Below, one piece after another: positions 35,558-43,867 of a stretch of DNA of 64,000 nt. The stretch's first letter is position 1, and each line of letters opens with the position of its first letter. The translations under genes were made by a program, and so were the position numbers. The notes beneath the pieces are model-generated. The model searched no databases. It was not told the DNA's origin and saw only the letters and a program-made list of their open reading frames with translations. This DNA is from an uncultured Eubacteriales bacterium (GTDB lineage: Bacteria > Bacillota > Clostridia > Oscillospirales > Oscillospiraceae), in NCBI GenBank assembly GCA_905198835.1, contig CAJKDY010000003.1:62001-126000 (forward strand), written 5' to 3'.

Positions 35558-38500
35558 CTACTTTTTGTCCTGCTCCATCAGCGCCTGGGCGATCTGGGCC
35601 CGGGTGGCGGGAAGGGCCAGAGCCGGGTCGCCTGTCCAGGCGGGGTCCTCACCCTTCAAGCGGCCCATGACCATATGGAGCATCTCTTGACTCACCGGGT
35701 CCTCGGGGCCGAACTTGCCGTTGCCATAGCCCCGAAGGACCTGAGTCTGACTGGCCCAGGCAATGGCATTAGAGTACCACTGCTCAGCATTTGTGTCCTC
35801 AAACTCCGGCGCGCCCGCTACTGTGGGAGAGCCTGCCGCGCGGTAGAGGACGGTGGCCAGCATGGCCCGGGTCAGTTGGCCCTCGGGAGAGAAGGTGGTG
35901 TCGGAAGTGCCCAGCATCCAGCCCTTTTCGTAGACGTATTTGACGGCCTCATAGGACGCGTCGGAGGTCTTCACGTCGGTAAAGGGCCAGGTGGAGACCG
36001 GCTTGGAGGAGACGGGCCGGCCGGGCCGGTAGCCGGGGGTGGGCGTCGTCTTCTTTTCCACCGTCACCCGCCCGGCGGGCGCATCTCCGTCCATCAGGGC
36101 CTTGCCGTACCCGCCGCTGGGGGACAGGGTATAGCGCTGGGGCTGGGTGACGGCGTAGCCATCGCCCAAGGTCAGGTCGCCTGCCACATAAACCGCGCCG
36201 TCCGGGGCGGTGATATCCGCCGCCGTCTTCAGCGTCAGGTCGGTGACGTTCATGCCGCAGGCCTGGAAGCCCTCTCCCGCAACGGCTTTGATACTCAGGC
36301 TCCCCGGCCCCTCAATGATGACGCCCAGCTGTCCGGCGGCGGACACAACTCCCGTGCAGACCGGGTCAAAGCCGCTCATGGGGAAGCCGCCCAGGTCCAG
36401 GCCCATCTCCGTCTCGTCATCGGACACGCGGATGACCGCGTCATCCAGCAACCGGATGGTCAGGGTGGCGGTGGGGAACAGGCCCTGGGTGGTATCGCCC
36501 AGGAACAGAAGTCCGGCGTAGCTGCCGTTCATCTTCACCGTCTTGGTGACGTTCACACCGCTGAGGGTCAGCACATAGTCCGTCCCCTCCTGGGTCAGGG
36601 TGGCGGCGCCGCCGCCCACGTTGACGCTCTGGCCGTCGGCCTCAATGGCCGTGCCGTCCAGGTAGAGGGGGGCCAGGGGGGTCTCCCGCTTGGCAAAGAC
36701 CGCCCGGGTCACGCTCTGGCCGTCCAGCTCCAGGATGGTAGAGGTACGGGTGATCTCTCCCTCGCCCAGGGTCTGGGTCACAGGTCGGGCCCCGGCGGGC
36801 TCCACGGTCAGGGTGTTGGCCATGGACGCCGACCCGGAGAGGAACACCGCGTTGGTGCTGCCCTCCGTCGTCAGGGGAGCGTAGATATACAGGTCCCTAC
36901 CGGAAACGCCGTAGCCCTCCTTCCCCTGGACAGCGGTGGCGGTGACAGCCAGGGAGCCGTCCCCGGTGAGCATCACCGGGCCCGACGGAGCCGCCAGAGC
37001 GGCGATCCGGTCGTCGATGTCCGTGCCGGTGACGGCAACGGTGTTCTCCCCCTTTAGGGTGACCACCAGGGTGTCCTTCCCGTCGGCCAGGAAAAGGACT
37101 CCCGCCCCATATACCAGTTCATTGCCCTCTCGGCCAAGCTGGATACGGACCACATCGGTGATGTTGGCGTTCTCCAGGGTCAGGCCGTACACCTTGCCGC
37201 CGTTGGGGGTCTCGCTCAGCTCCTGGAACAGGGCGGTGCCGCCGCCGGAGAGGCTAACGGTGCTGCCGTCGCAGGGAATGGGGGTGGTGGAGCCCAGATA
37301 GAGGGCGGGCGCCTGGGTGCTCACCAGGTTTTCTACGGCGGTGTAGCCGATGGCGTAGGTGGAGAATTTGGAGGCGTAGATGTAGACCACGCCGTTTGCG
37401 CTGTCGGCAAAGAAGCTGCCGTCGGCATAGTTTTCCGTGGGACGGGCGGCAAGAGCGGTCAGCTTTTCTGCGTCATTGTCGCCGTGCTTGCGGTAGACCG
37501 TCACGTCCTTCTTACCGGTGAAGTCATAGGGCACGGCGATCTCCAGTACCTTGTCCCCGGTGTCGGTAATGGGCGTGGGCGCGTTGTCGTTCACCCGCTT
37601 GACCAGGGACAGGTCCAGATAGAGCACATTAGCCTTGTCCCCGGTGACTACGGCCTCGATGTCCGCCTTGTCGGCAGGAGCGCCCTGCTTTTCCACCGTC
37701 AGTTTGACGGTGACGGTATCACCGTCCTGAACCTCTCCGGCCAGATCCTTCAAGGCCTCCTCGTCCACGTCCACGGCGGGGGTGCCGGGCTTGACCTCCA
37801 CCTCGCCGGTCACGTCGCCCTGATCGGGAGGAGTGGGTGGGGTGACGGTACGGGTATAGCCGCAGGTATTACAGGTGGCGTCCGCATCATCGTCGTAGAC
37901 GTGCTCGGTCTTGCTCAGCTCCTGGCCGCAGACACAGAGCTTCCAGTGGTTGGTCTCGTCCTTCTGCCAGTCGCCGGTGGCAGAGTGGGTGTCGTAGCCG
38001 TTCTTGTCGGCGTTGGCGGTGACGGTGCAGCCATCGGCGGTACACTCATGCCAGTGGTAGGTGGTGTCCTTGCTCCAGGCCGAGGCCCAGTTGTGGACGT
38101 GGGGCGGGGTATAGGTCACCACGTCGCTGTTGGTGGCCGTGCCGTCGGGCCAGGTCACCCGGCAGAGATAGGTCCCGCCCGCAAGGCCGGTGGTGTTGAG
38201 TTTGGCGGCAGTCTGGCCCGTCAGGGCCGCGCCCGGAACGGCGCGGGTCAGGGTGGCGGAGATGACGGGGGCGGTCTGGTCGCTGCCATACAGGCCGTCT
38301 ATTCTCAGGTCGTAGCTCCCGTCCGCCGGGATGGGGTAGGTGATGACGGTGTTGTCCCCATCGGTGACAGCGGTGCCCACATAGGAATAGCCCTCGGGAT
38401 CGCCGTCGAAGGGGTACCACACCTGGACGTACTCACCGGGCTCATCAAAATCGCGAACCAGCCCCAGCTGTCCATCGCTGGGCTTGTCGGCGGTGGCCAG

Positions 38501-41203
38501 AGTGACGGTCACCTTGTCGCCCCGTTGCAATGCCAGAGTGAAGTAGCCGGGGTGATGGACATCATACCCCTCGGAGGCCGTCCACTTTCCGCCTTCAAAG
38601 GCAGAGGACTGGTAGCAGCCACCCCTGTCCACCTCTCCATAGACCGCGGCGTTGGCGGTGGTGATATCGGCGGTGGTCACCGTGGCGGGATACCACTGGT
38701 AGGCGGGCGCGCTGGCGGGGGCGCCGTTGGCGGCCACGGTATAGTTATTCTCGGTACTGGGCTGCTGGGTGATGGCGCAGATGTCCAGGACTAGGTTTTT
38801 GTTTTCCAGCTGGCCGATGAACAGCCCCTTGGTGGCGCTTTGGAAATAGCCGGTAAAGTCCTGATCCGCCATGTGGGTGGCCCACCCCTCCAGCAGGGGC
38901 ATGGCCTCCGCCTCAGGATAATCCACCGCCACCCGCCAGGGAGCGGCGGGCTGGGTCAGGGGCCCGGCCAGGGTGAAGTGGGTGCTGTCTTCCCAGGTGG
39001 TGCTGGGATAGCTGAAGTAGACCTCCGCCTGGCCCGTCCCGCCTTGAATGGCCACATCCCCGGACAGGGTCAGGCTCTTCGTCTGATAGTAGCAGTAGAC
39101 CCAAAGGCCGTTGCCGTTTTGGGAGGTCAGCTTGCCGCTGTAGAGGTTGAGCCTGCCGCCGTTGAAGCCCACGGCATTTCTGTTGGAGCTGACGGTGTCG
39201 CTGGCGGCGGTGTTCTCCACCGTGCCGCCGTAGAGGGAGAACTGATAGCCCACCTCAATGGTGGCGGCATTGGAATAAGCGCCGCTATACGCACTGGTGA
39301 CCTTGCCCTCCGCGCCGCAGTCGCAGAGGTTCAGCACACCATTGCCGTTGTTGTTGGTGGCGTCAATGTCGATGCGCCCCGCCCCCAGGTCCAGGGTGTG
39401 GCCACTCAGGCAGAGGTTTACCGGCGCGTCGGCGGCGTCGATGATCCGGATGGAGGCGTCCAGGGTGATGTCCTCGGGCAGATAGTAGCTGCCGCCGCCC
39501 AGGGTGTAGACGCCGTAGGTATCGGGGGTCAGTGCCGCGCCGTCCACGCAGAGTACGCCGTCGGCGTTCACGGTCAGGGCCTTGTCAAAGGTCACCAGCC
39601 CCTCCCCGGTGGTCTCGCAGTCCACGCTCAAGGCGTGCTTGTGGGGAGCGGCGGCCACGGAGATCAGGTTGCTTTGGAGCACGGTGCCGTCGGGATAGGT
39701 GACCTGGCAGAGGTAGTCCCCGGCGGCGGGGGCGGCCAGGGTGTCGGTATCTTGGCCGCTGACGGCCTGGCCCAGATGGACCTTCGTCACTGTGGCCGAG
39801 ATCACCGGGACGACGATGCCCATGACGGGCTCCAGGGTATAGGTGCCGTCGGCGGGGGCGGTGAGGGTATAGACCGTCTTGTCCGGCTGGTAGGCCACAG
39901 TGTCCATCTCCTCGGAAGTGTAGTCATAGAGGCAAAGGCTGTCGTTGGTGGGAATGGTTTCACCCTCCGCCACGGTGACGGTGACCATGTCGCCCTTCTT
40001 CAGGTCCAGGGTGAACCAGCCCTTATCGCCAAAGCTATCCGCTCCCGCCGTCCACTTGCCGTCGGCGTAGGTGCAGGGATAGGGCCCTTCGGTGGTATTC
40101 TGGTCGGTGATCGCCTCGGTGGCCAGGGAGGCGGGGTACCACTGGTAGGCCGCGTCCTTGGTTTGGTTCACCACCACGGTGGGGACCTCCGCCGTGGGCT
40201 GGGTGTCGATGGCGTATTCCTCTAAGTAAATGGTGTTGCCCGCCAGCTCCAGGAAGTAGCCCGGCCGGTCGGAGAAGAAGGCGGCCCGGTCAGTCTCGGT
40301 GAGGGTGTAGTCCACCCCTTCCACGATCTTGCCGGTGGTGGGCTCGGGGTCCATCTCGGTGTACAGCATGGTGAGGCCGATGCTTCCCTCTCCGCCGGTG
40401 AGGGTGTCGGTGACCTGGATGGGCGCGGTGGCGGCCTTGCGCTGGGTTTGATAGACCACCAGATTGGCCGGGGTCCTGGGGGCGGTGTCCAGCTCTTCAA
40501 AGGAGCTATCAGAGCAGTCCACGGCCACATTGCCCTTGACGGTCACGTCGCCGGAGATACTGACGGTGCCGTAGTAGTCCTTCACCACGCCGCCCCTCTG
40601 GCTCTGGTTGTTGACGATCTTGGAGCCACTTTCCATGGTGAGGGTACCGCCGTCCACGCTTACCGCCGCGGGGGGCAGATATTTTCCGCCTTTGCGCGCG
40701 GAGGGGTCATCCTGGGGCTGGCAGTTTTGCACCGTGGCGCCCTCACCCAGGGTCAGCTCGCCGTCCACGGTGACGAACCTGGGGGTCTCGGTGCTCTGGG
40801 GCGGCGTTACATAGCTGCCGTCCAGGGTCAGGTGGGTGACGGTGGCGGCGGCGTCTGACTCGACAGACAGCACGCTGCCCCGCTTATCCAACGGATCCCG
40901 GTGGAGGGTGTACGGCCCACCCTCGCCGCTGGTGAGGGCCAGGGAAAGACCGCTTAGCGCCAGTTGGGCAATGGCGTCCTGCTGGAAGGTCAGCGTTGCC
41001 GAGGCCTGGCCAGTTTCCGACACCCAGTTTGTCAAGTAATAGGGGGCGCGCAGCTCGCCCTGGGTGGGCTCCTTGGAGAGTGTGCCGCTTGCGTCCGTCA
41101 GGGCGGCAACAATGTCGTTGTCCTCCGCCGCCCAGGCCGTCGCGGGCAGCAGGCCCAGGAGCATTACCAGGGCCAGCGCAAGGCTCAAAAGTCGTTTTTT
41201 CAT
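35558..41203 (-). CDS. Giant secreted SLH surface protein (1,881 aa)
   Basis: Signal peptide MKKRLLSLALALVMLLGLLP. Two similar modules, near residues 330-530 and 830-1030, each have a YQWYPA element, a hydrophobic beta domain and an AxLTG/YLCxVTxPDGT ending, suggesting an internal duplication of Ig-like units. Between them is a beta-helix-like stretch (TLDLGAGRIDIDATNNNGN). About 1040-1120 has a Cys/His region (HNWASAWSKDTTYHWHEC, CNTCGYTR). Around 1125-1270 is a ZU5/DUF-like acidic domain, and the C-terminus carries SLH repeats (WPFTDVKTSDASYEAVKYVY, TTFSPEGQLTRAMLATVLYR). AAGGAAGG is eight bases before the chosen ATG; an ATG two codons earlier is too close. Probably a major S-layer-associated adhesin or matrix protein; the specific role is unknown. 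Confidence 0.85.
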   Translation of the reverse strand: MKKRLLSLALALVMLLGLLPATAWAAEDNDIVAALTDASGTLSKEPTQGELRAPYYLTNWVSETGQASATLTFQQDAIAQLALSGLSLALTSGEGGPYTLHRDPLDKRGSVLSVESDAAATVTHLTLDGSYVTPPQSTETPRFVTVDGELTLGEGATVQNCQPQDDPSARKGGKYLPPAAVSVDGGTLTMESGSKIVNNQSQRGGVVKDYYGTVSISGDVTVKGNVAVDCSDSSFEELDTAPRTPANLVVYQTQRKAATAPIQVTDTLTGGEGSIGLTMLYTEMDPEPTTGKIVEGVDYTLTETDRAAFFSDRPGYFLELAGNTIYLEEYAIDTQPTAEVPTVVVNQTKDAAYQWYPASLATEAITDQNTTEGPYPCTYADGKWTAGADSFGDKGWFTLDLKKGDMVTVTVAEGETIPTNDSLCLYDYTSEEMDTVAYQPDKTVYTLTAPADGTYTLEPVMGIVVPVISATVTKVHLGQAVSGQDTDTLAAPAAGDYLCQVTYPDGTVLQSNLISVAAAPHKHALSVDCETTGEGLVTFDKALTVNADGVLCVDGAALTPDTYGVYTLGGGSYYLPEDITLDASIRIIDAADAPVNLCLSGHTLDLGAGRIDIDATNNNGNGVLNLCDCGAEGKVTSAYSGAYSNAATIEVGYQFSLYGGTVENTAASDTVSSNRNAVGFNGGRLNLYSGKLTSQNGNGLWVYCYYQTKSLTLSGDVAIQGGTGQAEVYFSYPSTTWEDSTHFTLAGPLTQPAAPWRVAVDYPEAEAMPLLEGWATHMADQDFTGYFQSATKGLFIGQLENKNLVLDICAITQQPSTENNYTVAANGAPASAPAYQWYPATVTTADITTANAAVYGEVDRGGCYQSSAFEGGKWTASEGYDVHHPGYFTLALQRGDKVTVTLATADKPSDGQLGLVRDFDEPGEYVQVWYPFDGDPEGYSYVGTAVTDGDNTVITYPIPADGSYDLRIDGLYGSDQTAPVISATLTRAVPGAALTGQTAAKLNTTGLAGGTYLCRVTWPDGTATNSDVVTYTPPHVHNWASAWSKDTTYHWHECTADGCTVTANADKNGYDTHSATGDWQKDETNHWKLCVCGQELSKTEHVYDDDADATCNTCGYTRTVTPPTPPDQGDVTGEVEVKPGTPAVDVDEEALKDLAGEVQDGDTVTVKLTVEKQGAPADKADIEAVVTGDKANVLYLDLSLVKRVNDNAPTPITDTGDKVLEIAVPYDFTGKKDVTVYRKHGDNDAEKLTALAARPTENYADGSFFADSANGVVYIYASKFSTYAIGYTAVENLVSTQAPALYLGSTTPIPCDGSTVSLSGGGTALFQELSETPNGGKVYGLTLENANITDVVRIQLGREGNELVYGAGVLFLADGKDTLVVTLKGENTVAVTGTDIDDRIAALAAPSGPVMLTGDGSLAVTATAVQGKEGYGVSGRDLYIYAPLTTEGSTNAVFLSGSASMANTLTVEPAGARPVTQTLGEGEITRTSTILELDGQSVTRAVFAKRETPLAPLYLDGTAIEADGQSVNVGGGAATLTQEGTDYVLTLSGVNVTKTVKMNGSYAGLLFLGDTTQGLFPTATLTIRLLDDAVIRVSDDETEMGLDLGGFPMSGFDPVCTGVVSAAGQLGVIIEGPGSLSIKAVAGEGFQACGMNVTDLTLKTAADITAPDGAVYVAGDLTLGDGYAVTQPQRYTLSPSGGYGKALMDGDAPAGRVTVEKKTTPTPGYRPGRPVSSKPVSTWPFTDVKTSDASYEAVKYVYEKGWMLGTSDTTFSPEGQLTRAMLATVLYRAAGSPTVAGAPEFEDTNAEQWYSNAIAWASQTQVLRGYGNGKFGPEDPVSQEMLHMVMGRLKGEDPAWTGDPALALPATRAQIAQALMEQDKK

Positions 41204-41340
41204 TCTCATTTCCTTCCTTTCTCAATGGCTCATTCCACCCTGGGACGTCCCAGGGCAGAGTGGGGCGCGCCCCGCTCTATGCCAACTTCGCAACTTTATC
41301 ATAGCAAAAGACCCACGCCGATTTCTACCATTCCGGCAAA

Positions 41341-41357
41341 TGTGACGAACCTGTGAC
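41341..41357 (+). promoter_or_regulatory. Candidate OmpR-type operator: TGTGAC direct repeat with 11-base period
   Basis: Two identical TGTGAC hexamers (41341-41346 and 41352-41357) lie one helical turn apart, just upstream of a -10-like TATGAT at 41381-41386. OmpR/PhoB-family regulators bind such 11-base direct repeats; the gene that follows encodes one. Confidence 0.45.
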
Positions 41358-41412
41358 TTTTCTCCGGGAAGGATATATGGTATGATACCCTTATAAAAAG
41401 GAGGTGGCGGCC

Positions 41413-42090
41413 ATGTACCGGGTGCTGCTGGTGGACGACGACACGCATATTTTGAACACCAACCGGGCGTTTCTGGAAAAGCAGGGCTATGAGGTGGCCA
41501 CCGCCGCCCATGGGGCCGAGGCCCTGCGGATCGCCGCTTCCGCCGCCCTGGACGCCATGGTGCTGGACGTGGAGATGCCGGGGCTGGACGGAGTGGAGGT
41601 CTGCCGCCGGGTCCGGGAGGTCAGCGGCGTGCCCATTTTGTTCCTCTCCGCCTACGCCGATACCGATGACCGCATCCGGGGCTTGCTGGCCGGGGGCGAC
41701 GACTACCTGGCCAAGCCCTACTCCCTCCAGGAGCTGGAGCTGCGGCTGCGCCTTCGCATCCTGCGCCGAGAACACGCCGAGCGGCGGGAGGTGCTGAGCT
41801 TCGGCGGGCTGACCATCGACCTGGGGCTGCGGGAGGTGCGCTTTGGGGAGGAGGCGGCGGCCTTCACCGCCCTGGAATTTGACCTGCTGGCCTTTCTGGC
41901 TCGCCATCCGGGCCAGGTGTTTTCCTACGAGGAGCTTTACGACCGGGTGTGGAGGTCCCCCATGAACCAGGGGATCCACAATATGCAGGTGTGCATGGCC
42001 CGGGTGCGGCAGAAGCTGGAGCGGCTGTGCCCCGGCACGCATTATATCGAGACGGTGCGGGGCAAGGGCTACCGCTTTTTGGGCGGATAA
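41413..42090 (+). CDS. OmpR/PhoB-family response regulator
   Basis: A 225-residue regulator. The receiver domain begins MYRVLLVDDD and has phosphorylation site Asp52 (LDVEMPGLDG) and the KPYSLQEL lysine. The C-terminal winged helix spans about 130-225 (LTIDLGLREVRFG, FTALEFDLLAFLARHPGQVF, YDRVW, IETVRGKGYRFLGG). The ATG at 41413 is eight bases from AAAAAGGAGG; an in-frame GTG at 41404 overlaps that site. Its likely partner kinase starts 1.8 kb downstream on the same strand, beyond an inverted gene. A TGTGAC direct repeat upstream may be an autoregulatory site. Confidence 0.93.
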   Translation: MYRVLLVDDDTHILNTNRAFLEKQGYEVATAAHGAEALRIAASAALDAMVLDVEMPGLDGVEVCRRVREVSGVPILFLSAYADTDDRIRGLLAGGDDYLAKPYSLQELELRLRLRILRREHAERREVLSFGGLTIDLGLREVRFGEEAAAFTALEFDLLAFLARHPGQVFSYEELYDRVWRSPMNQGIHNMQVCMARVRQKLERLCPGTHYIETVRGKGYRFLGG

Positions 42091-42094
42091 AAAG

Positions 42095-42119
42095 CCGCCC
42101 CGGCACAGGGCCGGGGCGG
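42095..42119 (-). terminator. Terminator for the Pro/Thr-rich surface protein gene
   Basis: A 10-base GC stem (42095-42104 / 42110-42119) is followed on the minus strand by CTTTTTAT. It lies 14 bases beyond that gene's stop; on the plus strand it lacks a T-tract. Confidence 0.75.
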
Positions 42120-42133
42120 GACTGGCTGAGCTG

Positions 42134-43837
42134 CTATTTTCGTTTTCTGCGGGCCACAAAGACGCCCACCAGGGCGCAGACCGCAACCCCCGCCGCTGTC
42201 AGCAGGATCTGCAGGACCGGGGCGGGGCCTTCCGCCCGGACCGCTGGGGCCGGGGAGGACGATGGCGTGGGCGATGGCTCCGCCGAGGAAGTGGGCGGCA
42301 CGTCAAGGATGCCGTGCCCTACAGTTGGAGCGGCAGTGGGTTCTGGGGAAGAGACCGCCGGGGCTGTGGGCGCTGTCGAAGGCGGCGCGGGGGTTGGCCC
42401 CGCGGTGGAGACCGGCAGGGGCGGGAGCGTGGCCGGGAGGACTACGGGGGCGACCGCCTCTGTCGAGGGCGCGATCTCCGGCGTGGGCGTAGGCTCCACG
42501 GTGGACACAGGTTCCACCGTAGGCGTCGGCTCCACCGTAGACACCGGCGTTGGCTCTAACTCGGGGGTCGGCATGGGGGTAGGAATTGGAGTGGGAGTGG
42601 GTGTCGGCGTGGGTGTAGGTACAGGCGTCGGCGTGGGAGTCGGAGTAGGAGTGGGAGTAGGTGTGGGACTGGGCGTGGGCTTGGGGGTCCGGCTGGGCCG
42701 GACCACGGCGGTGCTGCCGCCCCGGTTGCCCCCCTGATCGCTGGGCTTGGTCTCCTCCTTGGGCAGCAAGACCGCCTCTGAGACCCAGTAGCGGTGTTCC
42801 CACTCACTCGCCGCCCGGACGCGGAAGTGCCGGGGCGTACTGTCCGCCAGGGAAAACACGCAGGAAACGTAGCCTTCCTCTTCTTGGTATTGGAACTCCT
42901 CCCAACGCTCCCAGGTCTTCCCGCCGTCGGCGGACACTTCGCCCCAGACCTCGTCGGCCTCCTGGGGCAGCTCCTTTAGCTCCAGCTTGGCGGAGGCGGC
43001 GGTATCTCCCATCCACTCGGTGTCGGTGATGATGAGCTGATCCGGCTGATACCAATGGACAGTCAGGGTCAAGGGCCGGACGGAGGTCAAAGCCTCGTCG
43101 TTTTCATCCAAAAACGTCCCGGTCAGCGTGCATTCGTCCGACCTCTGGTCCTCATAAGCGTCCATGTCCCACTGCAGGGCAAGCGTGACCCACCGCTGGG
43201 CGCCCTGATGTTGCAGATAGGTGCCCAGAGTGACCGGCAGCATGGCGTCATCCAGGGCGGTCCCCTCCTCCAGCCAGAGATCTCGGGGCTGCTGATGGGT
43301 GTTGTCCACGGTGGGGGGCGCCCAGGCGATCAGGCCCTCCTCCGGCTCCATGTCAGTCAACGCCACCGAGCCGCCCGGCTCCTGGACGATCAGCAGACCT
43401 TCTCCATCCAGGTCAAGAGATACGCTCTTCAAGATCAGGCTTCCGCCCGGGCGCACCACGATAAGACCGCCGGGGGAAAGCGTTCCCCGGAGCACCGGGC
43501 TTTCCTCCTTTTCATTGCCGCTGGACAGGGTGCCGATGGCGAGACGCCCGCCCTCTTCAATGACGATCTGCCCGGTCAGCTCCACGGTCAATTCGCCGGG
43601 ATAGTAGTCCGCGGCATAGGGATGGCCCGCCAGCTCGGGGGCTATGGTCTCGTAGAAAAGAGTCTCCCCCTCGCCGATGACCTGGGCGTCCAAGGTCACC
43701 TGATAGGCGCTGGGCGGAGCGTCCTCCCCGTCTGGCCGCGGCTCCTCCAGGGTCATGGCAAAGCCCGCCGGAGGGGAGAGGAGCCCCAGCGCAAGTGCCC
43801 AGATACAAAGCCAAAGACCCAAGCGTTTTTTTTCCAT
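42134..43837 (-). CDS. Exported Pro/Thr-rich wall-spanning protein with C-terminal membrane anchor
   Basis: A 567-residue protein with signal peptide (MEKKRLGLWLCIWALALGLL). Residues 30-370 are beta-rich with no family I recognise. About 385-535 is a long Pro/Thr/Ser/Val/Glu tract of TPTP-type dipeptides, usual for crossing the peptidoglycan. The end is a hydrophobic helix (about 540-560) followed by ARRKRK. This resembles a sortase sorting signal, but no LPxTG motif precedes it, so it may remain membrane-anchored. It lies inverted between an OmpR-type regulator and a histidine kinase, only 30 bases from the divergent kinase start, which suggests a functional link to that two-component system. 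Confidence 0.85.
   Translation of the reverse strand: MEKKRLGLWLCIWALALGLLSPPAGFAMTLEEPRPDGEDAPPSAYQVTLDAQVIGEGETLFYETIAPELAGHPYAADYYPGELTVELTGQIVIEEGGRLAIGTLSSGNEKEESPVLRGTLSPGGLIVVRPGGSLILKSVSLDLDGEGLLIVQEPGGSVALTDMEPEEGLIAWAPPTVDNTHQQPRDLWLEEGTALDDAMLPVTLGTYLQHQGAQRWVTLALQWDMDAYEDQRSDECTLTGTFLDENDEALTSVRPLTLTVHWYQPDQLIITDTEWMGDTAASAKLELKELPQEADEVWGEVSADGGKTWERWEEFQYQEEEGYVSCVFSLADSTPRHFRVRAASEWEHRYWVSEAVLLPKEETKPSDQGGNRGGSTAVVRPSRTPKPTPSPTPTPTPTPTPTPTPVPTPTPTPTPTPIPTPMPTPELEPTPVSTVEPTPTVEPVSTVEPTPTPEIAPSTEAVAPVVLPATLPPLPVSTAGPTPAPPSTAPTAPAVSSPEPTAAPTVGHGILDVPPTSSAEPSPTPSSSPAPAVRAEGPAPVLQILLTAAGVAVCALVGVFVARRKRK
42560..42690 (-). repeat. Tandem codon repeat encoding the TPTP tract
   Basis: Imperfect 6-base units (ACT/CCC alternation on the minus strand) run through the Pro/Thr region of the surface protein gene. 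The repeat may vary in length between strains. Confidence 0.8.
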
Positions 43838-43867
43838 AGCACGATCCTCCTGTGGGGTGTGATGACG

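Noticed and set aside
42560..42690. A regular short tandem repeat that could suggest a CRISPR or minisatellite
   Set aside because: The unit is 6 bases, has no spacers, and translates in frame as the TPTP tract of a surface protein.
43055..43867. An N-terminal extension of the histidine kinase
   Set aside because: It is antisense to the Pro/Thr-rich protein gene, and the kinase has a good ribosome site and signal anchor at 43868.
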